Counted from the first letter of the stretch, positions 1 to 11,147 are shown. The stretch is DNA of 64,000 nt from Dipteris shenzhenensis (GCA_047967505.1 CM106538.1), one strand, 5' to 3'. Notes: generated by a model not told the origin, from the letters alone. Numbers and translations are program-made.

Positions 1-1444
1 TTGATGCCATGATTCTTCGCCTCTTCACACTCACATACTTTCTTTTTGTAAATAGTGTCTTGCGTTTTCCAGTTGTAAGACCATCAAACCTCGAATCCAT
101 TTCCCTTGAATCTTCATCTCTATAATCAAATGCTGTGTGGGCTTGAGAATTATTTGATGCCTTATAATATCTTAGAAATGGCAATCTAGTAGACATGTTC
201 ATTGATGTCAATTTGTTGCCAATGCCTCTTGAATTTTGTGGTTGAACTCTTTCTCCTTCGTAACTCAAGATTCTCCCATCTATATTCTCTGGCATGCTAG
301 CAACAATATTACGAACAACATGACAAGTCTCAAATTCTCTGCCCCCTTTGCCTTGCATTCGAGTGGTAACATCATGATCATTGTCACTAATATCATCAAT
401 TCCTATTATTGCATCACTTATCCCATCGATCTTTGAGTGTATTTTTCTTTGTGGTCCCATCTTATTATCCTCAACACAAGACAAGTCTTCTATAGGAGTA
501 AGCATGTTTGAGTCACTTGCAACACAGGATAAGTCTGCTACACTAGTGAGCCTATTCGAGTCACTTGCAACACAGGACAAGTCTTCTATACCAGTGAGCT
601 TGTTCGAGTCACTTGCAACACAGGACAAGTCTTCTATACCAGTGAGCCTGTTTGAGTCACTTGCAACACAAGATAAGTCTTCTATACCAGTGAGAATATT
701 TGAGTCACTTGCAACACAAGAAACCTTTTCTGCATCAACATCTATTACTATAATGTCCTTAGTACCTATGAGCATGCCACCATGATACTCTTGATCACTA
801 CTATAGCTTCTTATCAATTTGGATCCCATTTGTGTTATAGTCCTTTTCTTCTGATAATATTATGTTATGTCTTCCATGACATTGAAGGAAACTGTCTTGG
901 GCAAACTTGATTTCAAGAAAGCTAACACCCATTTACAAGTACTAAAAACTTGTAGATGAGACGTAGTATTCTGGACGTCTAGATGTGAAGTACTATCCAT
1001 TGCATTTTGAATGACACTTGGACTAGTCAACTTAATTATCTCCACTATACAGAGAAAACTTTGAGCATAGCTCTTAAAGTTGCCAATTGCTAAAACTTCT
1101 CCTACTTTTTTCTCCTCAAAATGAGTTTTCTTGATATCTTGAAAGTATGTCTTTGGAACAATTTCGTCTTGGTCCCAGAGTGTTCTGTGTGCTTGCATAT
1201 CAAATATGTCACATTGTAAGATATCTCCCAATGTTTCAAAGTCTTCATGTGGATATTTTAAATGTACTTTAGGATTTACAACGTTGGTGATTATCACTAC
1301 ACATCTTCTCTCACCACCACGTTGGAAATGACACACATTCATAGGATCAAGACTATGAATTCGTCCAAAAGCCACCACTTCATTCTTCTTATATAACACC
1401 ACATCCATACCCTCTGTTAGGGTGAATACCTGTTTTATGTACAA
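1..1444 (-). pseudogene. DUF8039-like transposon-associated protein, one frame broken by a single stop; runs off the left edge
   Basis: One minus-strand reading frame runs from about 1444 to the window edge (over 480 codons). It is broken only by a TAA at 860-862, so the pieces are 1444-863 and 829-1 in the same frame. The first part (motifs GMDVVLYKKNEVVAFGRIHS, then HLKYPHEDFETLGD) resembles, from memory, the DUF8039 domain found next to plant En/Spm-type transposase genes. A splice acceptor-like CATAAAACAG lies just before the domain at about 1433. The second part has an ATG at 827-829, five 16-residue acidic repeats, and a basic tail (KRKTLFTKRKY, VKRRR) that could be a nuclear localisation signal. 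Family assignment is inference. The stop could be a real nonsense change or sit in an unrecognised intron; I saw no good donor upstream of it. Confidence 0.5.
474..721 (-). repeat. 48-bp coding minisatellite, five units
   Basis: Five head-to-tail 48-bp units at 474, 522, 570, 618 and 666, plus a short partial. On the minus strand each encodes 16 residues close to VASDSNRLTGIEDLSC. The period is a multiple of three and the frame stays open throughout, which suggests expansion while the region was coding. Confidence 0.9.
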
Positions 1445-1535
1445 AAATAGATTAGCAACTCAAAAAAAGACACAATAAATAATCATTAAGCTTATTATTA
1501 CTTAATAACTTTTATCTTAAAACTAGCAAAGAAGG

Positions 1536-1712
1536 CATTAAACCTGAACCCTACATCCTAAACTTTAAACAATTAATACCAAAACATCTTAACCACCGTA
1601 AATCCTAAACTTTAAACATTTAATCCCTAAACCCTAAACCCAAAACTCTAAATTCTAAACCCTAAATCCTAAATCCTTAACCTTAAACCCTAAACCCTAA
1701 ACCTTAAAATAC
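1536..1712. repeat. Interstitial telomere-like array, C-rich orientation
   Basis: Degenerate repeats of CCCTAAA, the plant telomere unit, with many variants such as aaatcctaaa and aaccttaaac. This is the left arm of the inverted structure centred near 1985. Confidence 0.8.
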
Positions 1713-1715
1713 AAC

Positions 1716-2270
1716 CAAAATTTAATGAATTTTTTTGATTTGTGCAACAAGTTGGATATATCCTCCAACCTGTTGCTCAAGCAACAGGTTGGGGGATATA
1801 TCCAACCTGTTGCAATTTCTTGACTTGTGGAATAGGTTGGATATATCACCCCCAACCTGTTGCTCGACTTGTGCAACAGGTTGGATATATCCCCCAACCT
1901 GTTGCTCGAGCAACAGGTTGGGGGATATATCCAACCTGTTGCACAAGTCGAGCAACAGGTTGGGGGTGATATATCCAACCTGTTCCACAAGTCAAGAAAC
2001 ACAAGTCAAGAAATTTCTTGATTTGTCACCCCTAATCTGTTGCTCAAGCAACAGGTTGGGGGATAAATCCAACCTGTTCCACAAGTCAAGAAATTTCTTG
2101 AGCAACAAGTTGGGGGATATATCCAACCTGTTGCACAAATCAAGAAAATTCCTTGATTTTTGCAACAAGTTGGGTGCACCATTAAGGTGTTCCACTTGCA
2201 ACAGGTTGGGGGATATATCAAACCTATTGCACAAATTAAAAAAAATCATTAAATTTTGGTTGTATTTTAG
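1716..2270. repeat. Palindromic satellite core of a large inverted repeat
   Basis: Repeated palindromic units built from GCAACAGGTTGGGGGATATA followed by its inverted partner, spaced by caagtc or caagaaat linkers. Outer arms at 1716-1747 and 2227-2258 are inverted copies of each other (ccaaaatttaatg against cattaaattttgg). Short overlapping open frames on both strands are by-products of the symmetry, not genes. Confidence 0.85.
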
Positions 2271-2770
2271 GGCTAGGGTTTAGGGTTTAGGGTTTAGTAT
2301 CTAGGGTTAAGGATTTAGGGCTTAGGATTTAAGATTTAGTGTTTAGGGTTTTGGGTTTATGATTATGGTTTTAGGGTTTAGGGTTTAGGGCTAAGGGTTT
2401 AGGATTTAGGGTTTAAGATCTAGGGTTTAGGATTTAGGGTTAAGGATTTAGGATTTAGGGTTTAAGATCTAGGGTTTAGGATTTAGGGTTAAGGATTTAG
2501 GATTCGCATTTAGGGTTTAGGGTTTATGATTATTATTTTAAGGTTTAGGATTTAGGGTTTAGGTTTTAGGGTTTAGTATATAAGGTCATGAGCTTAGAGT
2601 CTAGAATCTAGGGTTTAGGATCTGGAAATTAGGTTTAAGAATTTAAGCTATAGGGGTTAGGGTTTAAGGTTTAGGGATTAGAATTGTTATATAAGTTTAA
2701 GAGCTTAGATTGTATAACCTAAGATTTAGGGAACTTTAGGATTTAAGATTTAGGGTGTAAGATTTAAGGT
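2264..2770. repeat. Interstitial telomere-like array, G-rich orientation
   Basis: Degenerate TTTAGGG repeats with longer sub-repeats (for example a unit containing aagatctagggtttaggatt occurs twice near 2415 and 2465). It mirrors the C-rich array at 1536-1712. Confidence 0.8.
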
Positions 2771-3832
2771 ATATAGACTATATAAAATATGCATTCCAAA
2801 GTGTTTAGTTTAGATATATATAGACTATATATTATATGCTTTCCAAAGTGTTTTGTTTTATCCAATACTAGGTACGATTCTTTACAAAGGCTTTACTTTA
2901 AGTAATTATAAGTCTACCTAGTCAAAGTATCCTACTAATTAGGAACAAGTACATAGACTAAAAGCACACCGATTCATATTTTCTTACATTCATGCTACAT
3001 GGTGTATCAGAAGAAATGAAGAAGTATGTGATAAGAAATATTCAGAATAAATATGTATTCCATATCATGGATTCATACCATGGATATCTGGTGGTTGCTA
3101 AAGTAGAAAAATGATATGGATTCAATGATACTATAGTTTTGTGCAAATCAGGCTTTTGCAAAGTATTACATACTGTAACAAAGATAAGAAAGTATGCTAA
3201 ACCTCTTCAAGATTCTATGGTTTTAAATACCTACCTTACAAATGTATTATCTAATTCTTCATTCTTTGACTAATAAGTATTATACACATGGAAGAAAAGC
3301 ATACATGCTAAAAGCACGTGTGTAAAATTTAATATTTTCTTATTTTTTAAATTAATTCAATTCTTTGATTGACTACTTTTTAAAATTTAAAGGTTAGTAC
3401 TATATAATATACATAATTTTAAATGTTATTAATGTATAATATTAATAATTTATATATATTTATTTAAATCTATACAATAATTACGTTATATTTATATTAG
3501 TTTTTATTTTTATTAAAACTAAATTTAATATCTAGTTAATAGCAGGAAGAATATTATAGAGATTTTTCATATTAAGAACTACCTTACAAATACATTCACT
3601 AATTCTTCATTATTTGAAGAATAAGTATTATGTAAAGCACATATGCTAGAAGACCTCTCTTTCAAAAATATTTTCATTATTATATTTTTTAAATTAATAT
3701 ATTTATATGTTAACCTATAATATTTATAGGTTAACAATATATATTTTTAGCAAAATTATATTTTAACATTAGTTAATGAAAGTTTATTATATTATGGAGT
3801 AAAAATATTATAAATGGATTTCTCATATTAAT
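2770..3832. other. AT-rich intergenic sequence with diverged direct repeats
   Basis: No coding frame I can support. Two short duplications are visible. A tatagactatata/ttccaaagtgttt block occurs at about 2767 and 2815. A segment with ctaccttacaaat, ctaattcttcat and aataagtattat occurs at about 3230 and 3580. Confidence 0.5.
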
Positions 3833-4430
3833 AAAGTGTTGTGAGAAGAGTTTTTGGAGAGATTTATGGTTAAATTTTGTTTTCAAGTTTTTGCATACAC
3901 AATAGGTAGGGAGGTTTGAGTGGTTTTGAGATTGAGAGAGAAATTTGTAATAGATTGTTTTTTTTTTTTTTTTTTGGGAAAAATTGTTGCGTGGCCAATA
4001 GGCTGGGGGAGTTTGAGTTTGAGAGAAATTTGTGACAATAGGTTGTGAGAGTTTGACGTAAAGAGGGAAATTTCTGGGAAAAAAGATTTAATGCAAAAGA
4101 TGGTTTTTTGAGTTTGATACATTAATAGTGTCGTGAGAAGAGTTTTTGGAGAGATTTATGGTTAAATTTTGTTTTGAAGTTGTTGCATACGCAATAGGTA
4201 GAGGTTTGAGTGATTTTGAGAGACATTTGTAATAGATTGTCTTCTAATTTATTTTTTTGGAAAAATTATTACGTGGCCAATAGGCTAGGAGAGTTTGAAT
4301 TTGAGAGAAATTTGTGACAATAGGTTGTGAGAGTTTGAGCTAAAGAGGAAAATTTGTGGGAAAAAAGATTTGATATAAAAGATGGTTTTTTGAAGTTGTT
4401 GCGTACGCAATAGGTTTCTGAGAAAAGAAT
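3833..4430. repeat. Two tandem copies of a ~290-bp unit
   Basis: The segment beginning gagaagagtttttggagaga occurs at about 3842 and again at about 4134. Both copies continue with the same order of blocks (gcata/cgcaataggta, agagaaatttgtgacaatag, ggttgtgagagtttga). The gcaatagg element recurs at 4400, 4490 and 4545 and resembles the GCAACAGG core of the satellite at 1.7-2.2 kb. Confidence 0.7.
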
Positions 4431-4689
4431 CGGATTTGAAAAAAAAATTCAAATTTTTAAAAACTTGATTCTTAGAAGTTCTTGTGTACGCAATAGGTTG
4501 GAAATGAACTCACCTCTTGCAACATTTTGAAAATTTTGAGAATCCTGCAATAGGTTGATGAGAGGAGAGAAGCATGGAGTGTGAAAGAATGAACTTTAAA
4601 TGAAAGAGAGAATGAAGAACGTTCTACTTATAGTGAACCTAAAAGAACTAAAAAAAGCTGACTCACCTAAAAGCTACCCATTTCCTATA

Positions 4690-5412
4690 AAGCTCTACTT
4701 CCCTCATTCTCTCTCACAACTTTCCTCAAGCTCCTCCACCACCTCCCCACCCAAGTACTCCCTCCCTTCCTCCCTTCCTCTCTCCTCCCGCTTCCCCTCC
4801 CCTCCCTCCTCCCGCTTCCCCCTTCCCCTCCCTTCCCCTCCCCTCTCCCTCCCTTCCCCTCTCTTCCCTTCCTCCCTCCCCTCCCTTCCCCTCTCCTTCC
4901 GCTTCCCCCTCCTCTCTTCTTCTCCAGCTTGCTCCCTACGATTGCAAATCCTCTCCCTCCCTCCCCTTACCCTTTGGTCCTTTTTTTTTGTCTTTTTCTT
5001 TTGAGAGCGGGGAGGGCAAGGAGCGAAGAGACGGAGGGGCTTTTTTTTCTGGGGAGCGAGGAGGTGAGGATGGACGAGGGGGAGGTGAAGGCAGGGAGGC
5101 GAACGAGAGGACAGAGGTGGGAGGTGGGAGGCAGGAGGAGGGGACGGAGGTGGGAGAGGTGAAGGCAGGGGGCAGAGGAGAGGATCGAGGTAGGAGGTGG
5201 GAGGGGGGAGGCGAAGGCGAGGAGGCAAGAGGCGAAGGCGGGGAGGCGGGAGGCAAAGGCGAGGAGGCGGAAGGGGGGAAGCGGGAGGCGAAGGCGGGGA
5301 GGGGGGGCAGAGGCGGGAGGCAAGGGGGACGCGGGGAGGAGAGGAGGGAGGAGGGGGGATTAACCCCCCCTAACCTGTTGCATGTGCAACAGGTTAGGGG
5401 GGATTAAGGGGG
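4690..5412. repeat. Pyrimidine tract switching to purine tract, ending in a perfect palindrome
   Basis: On the plus strand 4690-4980 is almost only C and T, and 4990-5355 is almost only G and A with many GGAGGCGAAGGC-type units. The two halves are imperfectly complementary (cctcccgcttccccctt near 4810 against aaggggggaagcgggagg near 5272). At 5360-5412 a palindrome centres on TGTTGCATGTGCAACA and reuses the GCAACAGGTTAGGGG motif of the satellite at 1.7-2.2 kb. Open frames here on both strands are low-complexity artefacts. Confidence 0.75.
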
Positions 5413-5499
5413 GGGTTAATCCCCTCCCCTAAGGCCCTTTGGGCCTCCACCCACCCAAAAAAAAAAAAAAGGACCTTGGGGGGAGCCTTTGGGTCCTTT

Positions 5500-6080
5500 T
5501 TTTTAAAGATAAAAAAATAAAATAATTTAAATAAATAAAATAAGATAAATTAAATAAATTAAAAAATAAATTTAATTTAAATAAAAATAAAAATTAAATA
5601 AATAAATAAAATTTAAAAAAATTAAAATAAAAAATTGACGAAAAGAATAAAATAAAATAAATTTTAAATATACAAATAAATTTAAATAAAACAAAATAAA
5701 ATAAATCAAATTATATTACATTCTCTTAAATTTAAATAAAAAATAAAAAATAAAAAAATAAAAAAATAAAAAAATTAAATTAAAATTATATATATATATA
5801 TATATATTAATTTAAATAAATAAAATAAAATTTTAAAAAAATCAAATAAAATTTTGAAAAGTTTAAATTAAATTTTCTTATCCATGTTTATAAAATATTT
5901 TGAATTAAATTATTTATGTAAAAAAATATTAGATTAAAAAATAGTATTTAGAAATATAAAAATATATTTAAACTTTAGAAATTTCAATAAATTATATTTG
6001 AACTTTTGAAATTTCAATTAATTTCTAAAATTTAATAGCAATTTTTTTAATATTTTGAGTTTGAAAATCATTATAATTCT
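5500..6080. repeat. A/T low-complexity tract
   Basis: About 580 bases of aaataaat-type sequence with a (TA)n run near 5790. No coding capacity. Confidence 0.8.
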
Positions 6081-6113
6081 CATTTTTTGTTTTTGATTGC
6101 TTTGCAGAAAACT

Positions 6114-9100
6114 ATGGCTTTGAGTTTCGGTTCCAAGGTGTCTTTCAAATATCTTGAACGTGCTTTGTATTTTATGGAGTGCAAATCAAAGTATTTTTTG
6201 GTGATCACTGTCGAGAATGTGTCAAGCGTGAAATATTCTCCAGAGGCAGTAAGAAATGGTAGCATGGTCTCAACTATCAACATTAAAGAAAACAATTCTG
6301 TGCAAAGGGAATAATGACGATGTGATCTATAAGTTACGAGCTATGCACAAGCACTTCTTGAAGCCCTTACCAGATTCAATTGAGGGATCCCAAGAATTAC
6401 TTAGTGCCTTGGAAGCATTGAAGAAAATGTGGGATGCATTTCCAAGTGGTGGTGTTTTACCTTTAGCAGTAGTAAGTACGCCATCTATAACATGTAGCCC
6501 TCAAGTTGTACTGCCAATATCTGTGGTAATAACTACGGTATCTCCGACAAGAGTAACTACAATATATGTGGCAGTAACTACAGTATCTCCAACTGTACCT
6601 ACACCATCGACTACTGCAACTACAGGAACAAGAAGGAGTGATCGTGGAGCAGATTCAAGTTCCACAGCTATTCCCAGAAAGAGAGCCAAGATAACTCCTA
6701 CTCCACGTGCAAATTGTTCAAGTGTAGGTTATTTGAAAACTAGGCGAAAAATTGGATAGTGATGATCAGGAGGATCTGCAAGAAGATACAAGTCTCGCAG
6801 ACTTTTCTATAAGTGTGGCAGACTTACATCCTCTAGAGGATGAGGGGTACATTTGGGGATTTTCACAATTCAGCGTGGCCACAATGCTTATTGATCGAGC
6901 TTCGTTGTTCACAAATCAAAGAAAGCTAGATAAGACATTTACACACAAATTCTATGAAGATACGAGGAAAACAAGAACTCCAGTTGCCACTAATATCACT
7001 CTTCATCCTATGGCGTTTAAGAGAGTTCAAGAAGATGATCCTACATTGCCTGATGTCACATTTCAAAAGCGCGTGGACTTTCTTGATGCTTTTGAGAACT
7101 TTAGAAGGAGTGACTTTGTTCGTGAAGAGGCTTTATACCAAAGCTGATATGGGGCTGACATCGAGAAGAGATACATGCTGGCAAAGAATAGATTCTTGGA
7201 AAGATGCAGGTTTGAGCCCATTGATGGGCAACACTTTTGTGAAGCTTGTAGGATCGCCCTTGATGAGGGAAGAAAAGGAAACTTGCCACGATTGAGTGGA
7301 TGGAAAAGTTTCAACGGGTCATTTGTCATGTATGCATATTTAATGATGACTCGAAGTACATTCTAGAATCAGAAAGGCTGAATTCTGCTGCATTTAGGTT
7401 GAAAAAAAGCTCTTCTCTTTCTGAGATGCTGATAAAGGCAAGGGAGTTATGGGTGGGCTATGGAAAGCCACAAACAGTAAAGGGCAGGAGACCTACATCT
7501 GAGTACATGGCAAAGAGGACTCGGTTCTATAGATGCTTGAAAGGTGTTGTAAGCAATACACAAGGTGTACCAAGTAATAAGGTTGAGGCAAAGGATCTGA
7601 ATACCACCGTTGCAAGATACAGGGATGTTACTTGCATTGTCTTCCACGAGGACTCAGTGTTTTAAAGCATCGTGGATGTTTGCCAAGCATATGAAATAGG
7701 AAAGATATCCTTTGAAGCACCAGAGCACACTGCAACTCAGAGGAAAGAAATAATGAAACCAACGTCTATTGTTTGGTGGAGAGTATTAAGCTTTATTCCA
7801 GATGCAATAACAGAAGAAGTATGCAAGAAGATTCTAAGCGGTGACTGCTTCTTTGGAAAGAAGAGCAAGCATAGCAACTTGGATGAAGTGGTTACCCGAA
7901 TGATTCAAAGTGAGGTTGCTCTCTTGGCACTATTGTTTTTATTGAAATCTGATGCTGAGTTAGCTGGCAAGTCAATTGATGTGGATAAGAAGAAAGCACT
8001 TAGCCTAGGTCAACTTCTTAATAAGACATGGGCTAGAAAGTGGTTGGCTTCAATGGATGCAGATGCCACACCAACAAAGGATCTAAGAGCTAAAATGCCA
8101 AAGGTTATTGAGACAAAATATATGGACATCAAGAAAAAGGCCTTGCAGTCCACTGCCCAAGGTAGAGCAATTGGTGCTTTACATGATGGTTCTCCATTCA
8201 GCTTCTCCTATGATATCTTGCTATCAGAGAATGATACAAATTTTGCACACATCAATGGCATTGATACAGAGCATTTCATAATAATGAGCGGTCATGCTTG
8301 GGAGAAGCCATGTGTATTTTTCATAGATAGATTGCAAGACCTTGCAGTGTCAGATAGTTGAACTTGTGCGGTTTATCATAGAAGGTCCTATGGCAGATAA
8401 GAAAAGATCAACACTGGTCCTGTTCATGATAGAATCACAAAGGGATGCCTTGTATGCAAGTTTGAAATCTGCATTTGGGTATTTACTTTCAAAAGTATAC
8501 CATGGTATAGTCCTATGCAATCATATGACTGTCTTGGAAGGCACTGCCATTCAAGTCTTGCAGCCTTTCTTGATGTGCTTCTTATGCAGGGGTGGTGGCA
8601 ATCTAATCAAAATTCCTTTAAGGACTCTCAAGCTTCATTACTTTGAGGACAATAAGGTTAAGCTTGATGCATCAATGGTGGATTACAGAAAGTCGATACA
8701 TCTTAATGTGATACTAGAGATGACAAAGAATTTACTGAATGATGGGTGGAAAGTAGCATTGTATCGAATGGGTTTTGCTGCTGAGAAATTGCTACGCCAA
8801 GGTAGAAATGTAAATGTCATTGATACCCCCCATCAGATTGAGTTCTTTGACACATATTACAGTTGCACTACCTTCTTCGAAGAGGAAAATGTCAAAGAAG
8901 AGGGTAGTGAGGAAAATGTCGAAGACAAGGATAGTGAGTCTAAGGGTGATGATGAGGATGAAAGCTCTGAATCCAATGACTTACGCCAAGAAGAAATCCG
9001 CACAAAGAATAAGGGTGATCAATTGTCAACTAGATTCAAGGAGGTTCCAGTCATCATACGAGAAGGCCTGCGGTAGCAAGAAGTAGTAGTACAACATGTT

Positions 9101-9184
9101 ATAGGAAAAGGTAAGGCTAAAGAGGTGGAAGCACTTCCCTTGAAATTAAAAGTGAGGAAGGCACCCCCTCCTCCACTGTGGTGA
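6114..9184 (+). pseudogene. Broken protein gene of unrecognised family, about 1,000 codons
   Basis: Plus-strand coding character continues for 3 kb through a series of long frames. These are 6114-6314, 6310-6759, 6752-7147 continuing past a TGA (7145-7147) to about 7300, 7300-7665 continuing in frame past a TAA (7663-7665) to about 8345, then 8342-9184 past a TAG (9074-9076). A frame change lies near 7300 and another near 8345. No introns are evident. The predicted protein has a Ser/Thr/Pro-rich basic stretch (about 6480-6720), a CEAC motif (HFCEAC, about 7228), a hydrophobic middle (MIQSEVALLALLFLLKSDAE) and a strongly acidic Glu/Ser/Asp tail (8880-8990). I do not recognise the family. Lack of introns and its setting among transposons suggest a mobile-element protein or retrocopy; this is inference. 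Confidence 0.6.
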
Positions 9185-9185
9185 C

Positions 9186-9500
9186 ATGTTGAATTAATGC
9201 CATGACTGAATCACTTACACTACAGACAATAGAACATAGCACATTTGCATTTCTTCTTGTCCATGCAAGAATCTGATCTGCAGTTGGTACTATCTGTTGT
9301 CCTGCATTGGCTGGATCCGGTCTCGGATCCGCGGTCTCGCAACCGGCTTCACGTCCACCCCAGTAGCAGTATCCCAAAGCTCGTATGCGCTTAGGATGGT
9401 CTTCATCTTGAACTTCCAGAGTGGATAGTTCGTGCCGTCCAACTTTTCGCTTTTGCCGAACGGTGGGATTCACAGTCTTGCGAGCTGGGCCATCTCTCAC
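9186..9500 (-). pseudogene. Copia-type gag N-terminal remnant
   Basis: Minus-strand frame just inside a primer binding site and LTR. The stretch ILAWTRRNANVLCSIVCSVS followed by DSVMALIQH matches, from knowledge of the family, the start of Copia gag (pattern W..KN/DA.A...I..S..DS....I). It stops abruptly near 9186, where the unrelated plus-strand gene at 6114-9184 ends, so the element is truncated or interrupted there. Confidence 0.5.
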
Positions 9501-9550
9501 AATTTGCTTGCAAACAGAAATACACTACCAAATCTTCTTGCTAGAGCCCT

Positions 9551-9563
9551 GGCTCTAATACCA
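9551..9563 (-). promoter_or_regulatory. Primer binding site (initiator tRNA-Met type)
   Basis: Read on the minus strand, TGGTATTAGAGCC directly follows the LTR. It is one base away from the common Copia primer site TGGTATCAGAGC, complementary to the 3' end of initiator tRNA-Met. Confidence 0.7.
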
Positions 9564-10267
9564 TGTAAGAAAACAATACAATGTCTGTGCTCAACAGATA
9601 ACAGGATCTCATATGCAAGAGAGAAAAGCAGATAGTATGGAGAATCAAAAATTTAATTTCTGTAAAATTGATATAATAGATGGTGCTGCCTCCTAGCCGT
9701 GCGCTCCTGTATGAGAAGCTTCAATGGCGTGCTGGAAACAGTAGAGGATGGAGGCTGGATGCTAAGGAATCAGGGTTGCTGTAGCTAGTGATGAATATGG
9801 GCTTCACGAGCTTGCTTTATATAGCCACCAGTCATAGTCGGTTAGACCCAATACGGGCTTTATGGGCTTGCTCTTATATAGCCACCGACCACACGTTAGA
9901 ACTGTGGCATAGAATAGAGCAACTGACCTAGGGTCACTGTTCAGTCCAGAGCCACCATCCGGGATCATCTGGGGCTCCAAATGACCCCGCAACCCGAGAG
10001 TGGCCTGCCTCGGGAAATGCTCCGTCTACCCTCAGTGCGGTCACTCATGGGATGCCTTCCCGCACATGCATGTAGCCTAGTTGGTAGTGTGCCAACTCTA
10101 TTTGAAGCCGTCTAGCCATTAGGTCACACATGGCCCATCTGGTGTCCAAACCAGGACCTACCAGATAACCTAGCTACTCAAATGCCTTCTCCTCATATGG
10201 GAGGCTTACAAGTAGAGTTAGCTGGTTCCCGCGTAGTTACAGGAGAGTGGAGCATTGATATCTAACA
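9564..10267 (-). mobile_element. 704-bp LTR of a minus-strand Copia-like element
   Basis: Minus-strand ends are TGTTAGATATC and TTTTCTTACA, giving the TG...CA termini, and the primer site abuts the 3' edge. Inside, a ttatatagccacc segment occurs twice (about 9815 and 9873). No partner LTR was found in the window. The sequence joins an unrelated gene on one side and a satellite on the other. Confidence 0.6.
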
Positions 10268-10826
10268 CCAACATCAGTTTTCCCATTTGCAAAGCCCAAC
10301 TTCCTGTTTTTTAGTCTAAGGATCATTACGCACTTATAAAAACAAGGGCTTGGGGTCTGCAAATGGGGAAAATGATGTTGGATGGCCATGATACTTTTCA
10401 TGGGCCTTAAAATCACCTATTTTGAGACTCGTGCAAAGTATCATGGCCATCCAACATCATTTATACCATTTGAAAGCCCAACTCCTTGTTTTTTAGTCTA
10501 AGGAGCATTACGCAATTATAAAAACAAGGGTTGGGGGTTCACAAGTGGGGAAAATCATGTTAGACATCCATGATACTTTGCATGGGACTTAAAATCACCT
10601 ATTTTGAGGCTTGTACAAAGTATCATGGCCATCCAACTTCATTTTCCCCATTTGCAAAGCCCAACTCCTTATTTTTCAGTCTAAGGAGCATTACACACTT
10701 ATAAAAACAAGGGTTTGGGATTTGTAAATGGGAAAAATGATGTTAGATGGCCATGATACTTTGCACGGGCCTTAAACTCACCTATTTTGAGACTTGTGCA
10801 AAGTGTCATAGCCATGAAACATCATT
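10268..10826. repeat. Satellite of alternating hairpins, three ~180-bp units
   Basis: Each unit holds two dyads. Dyad A: AACATCATTTTCCCCATTTG ... gcaaatggggaaaatgatgtt, arms about 31 bp. Dyad B: ggatggccatgatactttgc ... gcaaagtatcatggccatcc, arms about 20-25 bp. A arms start near 10270, 10454 and 10635; B arms near 10381, 10561 and 10745. The units are similar but diverged. Confidence 0.85.
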
Positions 10827-11147
10827 TGACCCAACCCTAAACCCTGTGCACACCTAATTGTATTCACACTGAAACACACCCTAAAAGAAGGCATCGTGAT
10901 AATCCAAATGGAGTAACACTTTGCTAGAATATTTGCACCATCATTATGTAAATTCTTTTCAAGTTTGGTTCCATGACGACCATCAGTGCCCAACTTTTCC
11001 ATGATGGGGCATTGACCCAAACCGCACAATATTTTAGATTCGTTGAAGGTGCAATTAGCCTCGTGTGTAAGCAGTAGAGAACTGTTGATTTATGCCTTGT
11101 TGTCTACAAAAAATTTTGCACTTCCCATTCTTGTATTATCTTCCTCT
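10827..11147. other. Intergenic, nothing recognised
   Basis: No frame, repeat or site that I can support between the hairpin satellite and the Copia LTR. Confidence 0.5.

Noticed and set aside
474-721. Regular 48-bp units as a CRISPR-like array
   Set aside because: The units are contiguous, without unique spacers, in a coding frame in a plant genome.
1536-2770. A true chromosome end
   Set aside because: Telomere repeats are degenerate, occur in both orientations and are followed by other sequence on both sides.
4600-5407. Several long proline/serine or Glu/Gly-rich open frames
   Set aside because: They overlap on both strands and follow from the pyrimidine/purine composition; no domain.
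10268-10826. CRISPR array
   Set aside because: Repeats are 180-bp hairpin units without spacers, in a eukaryote.
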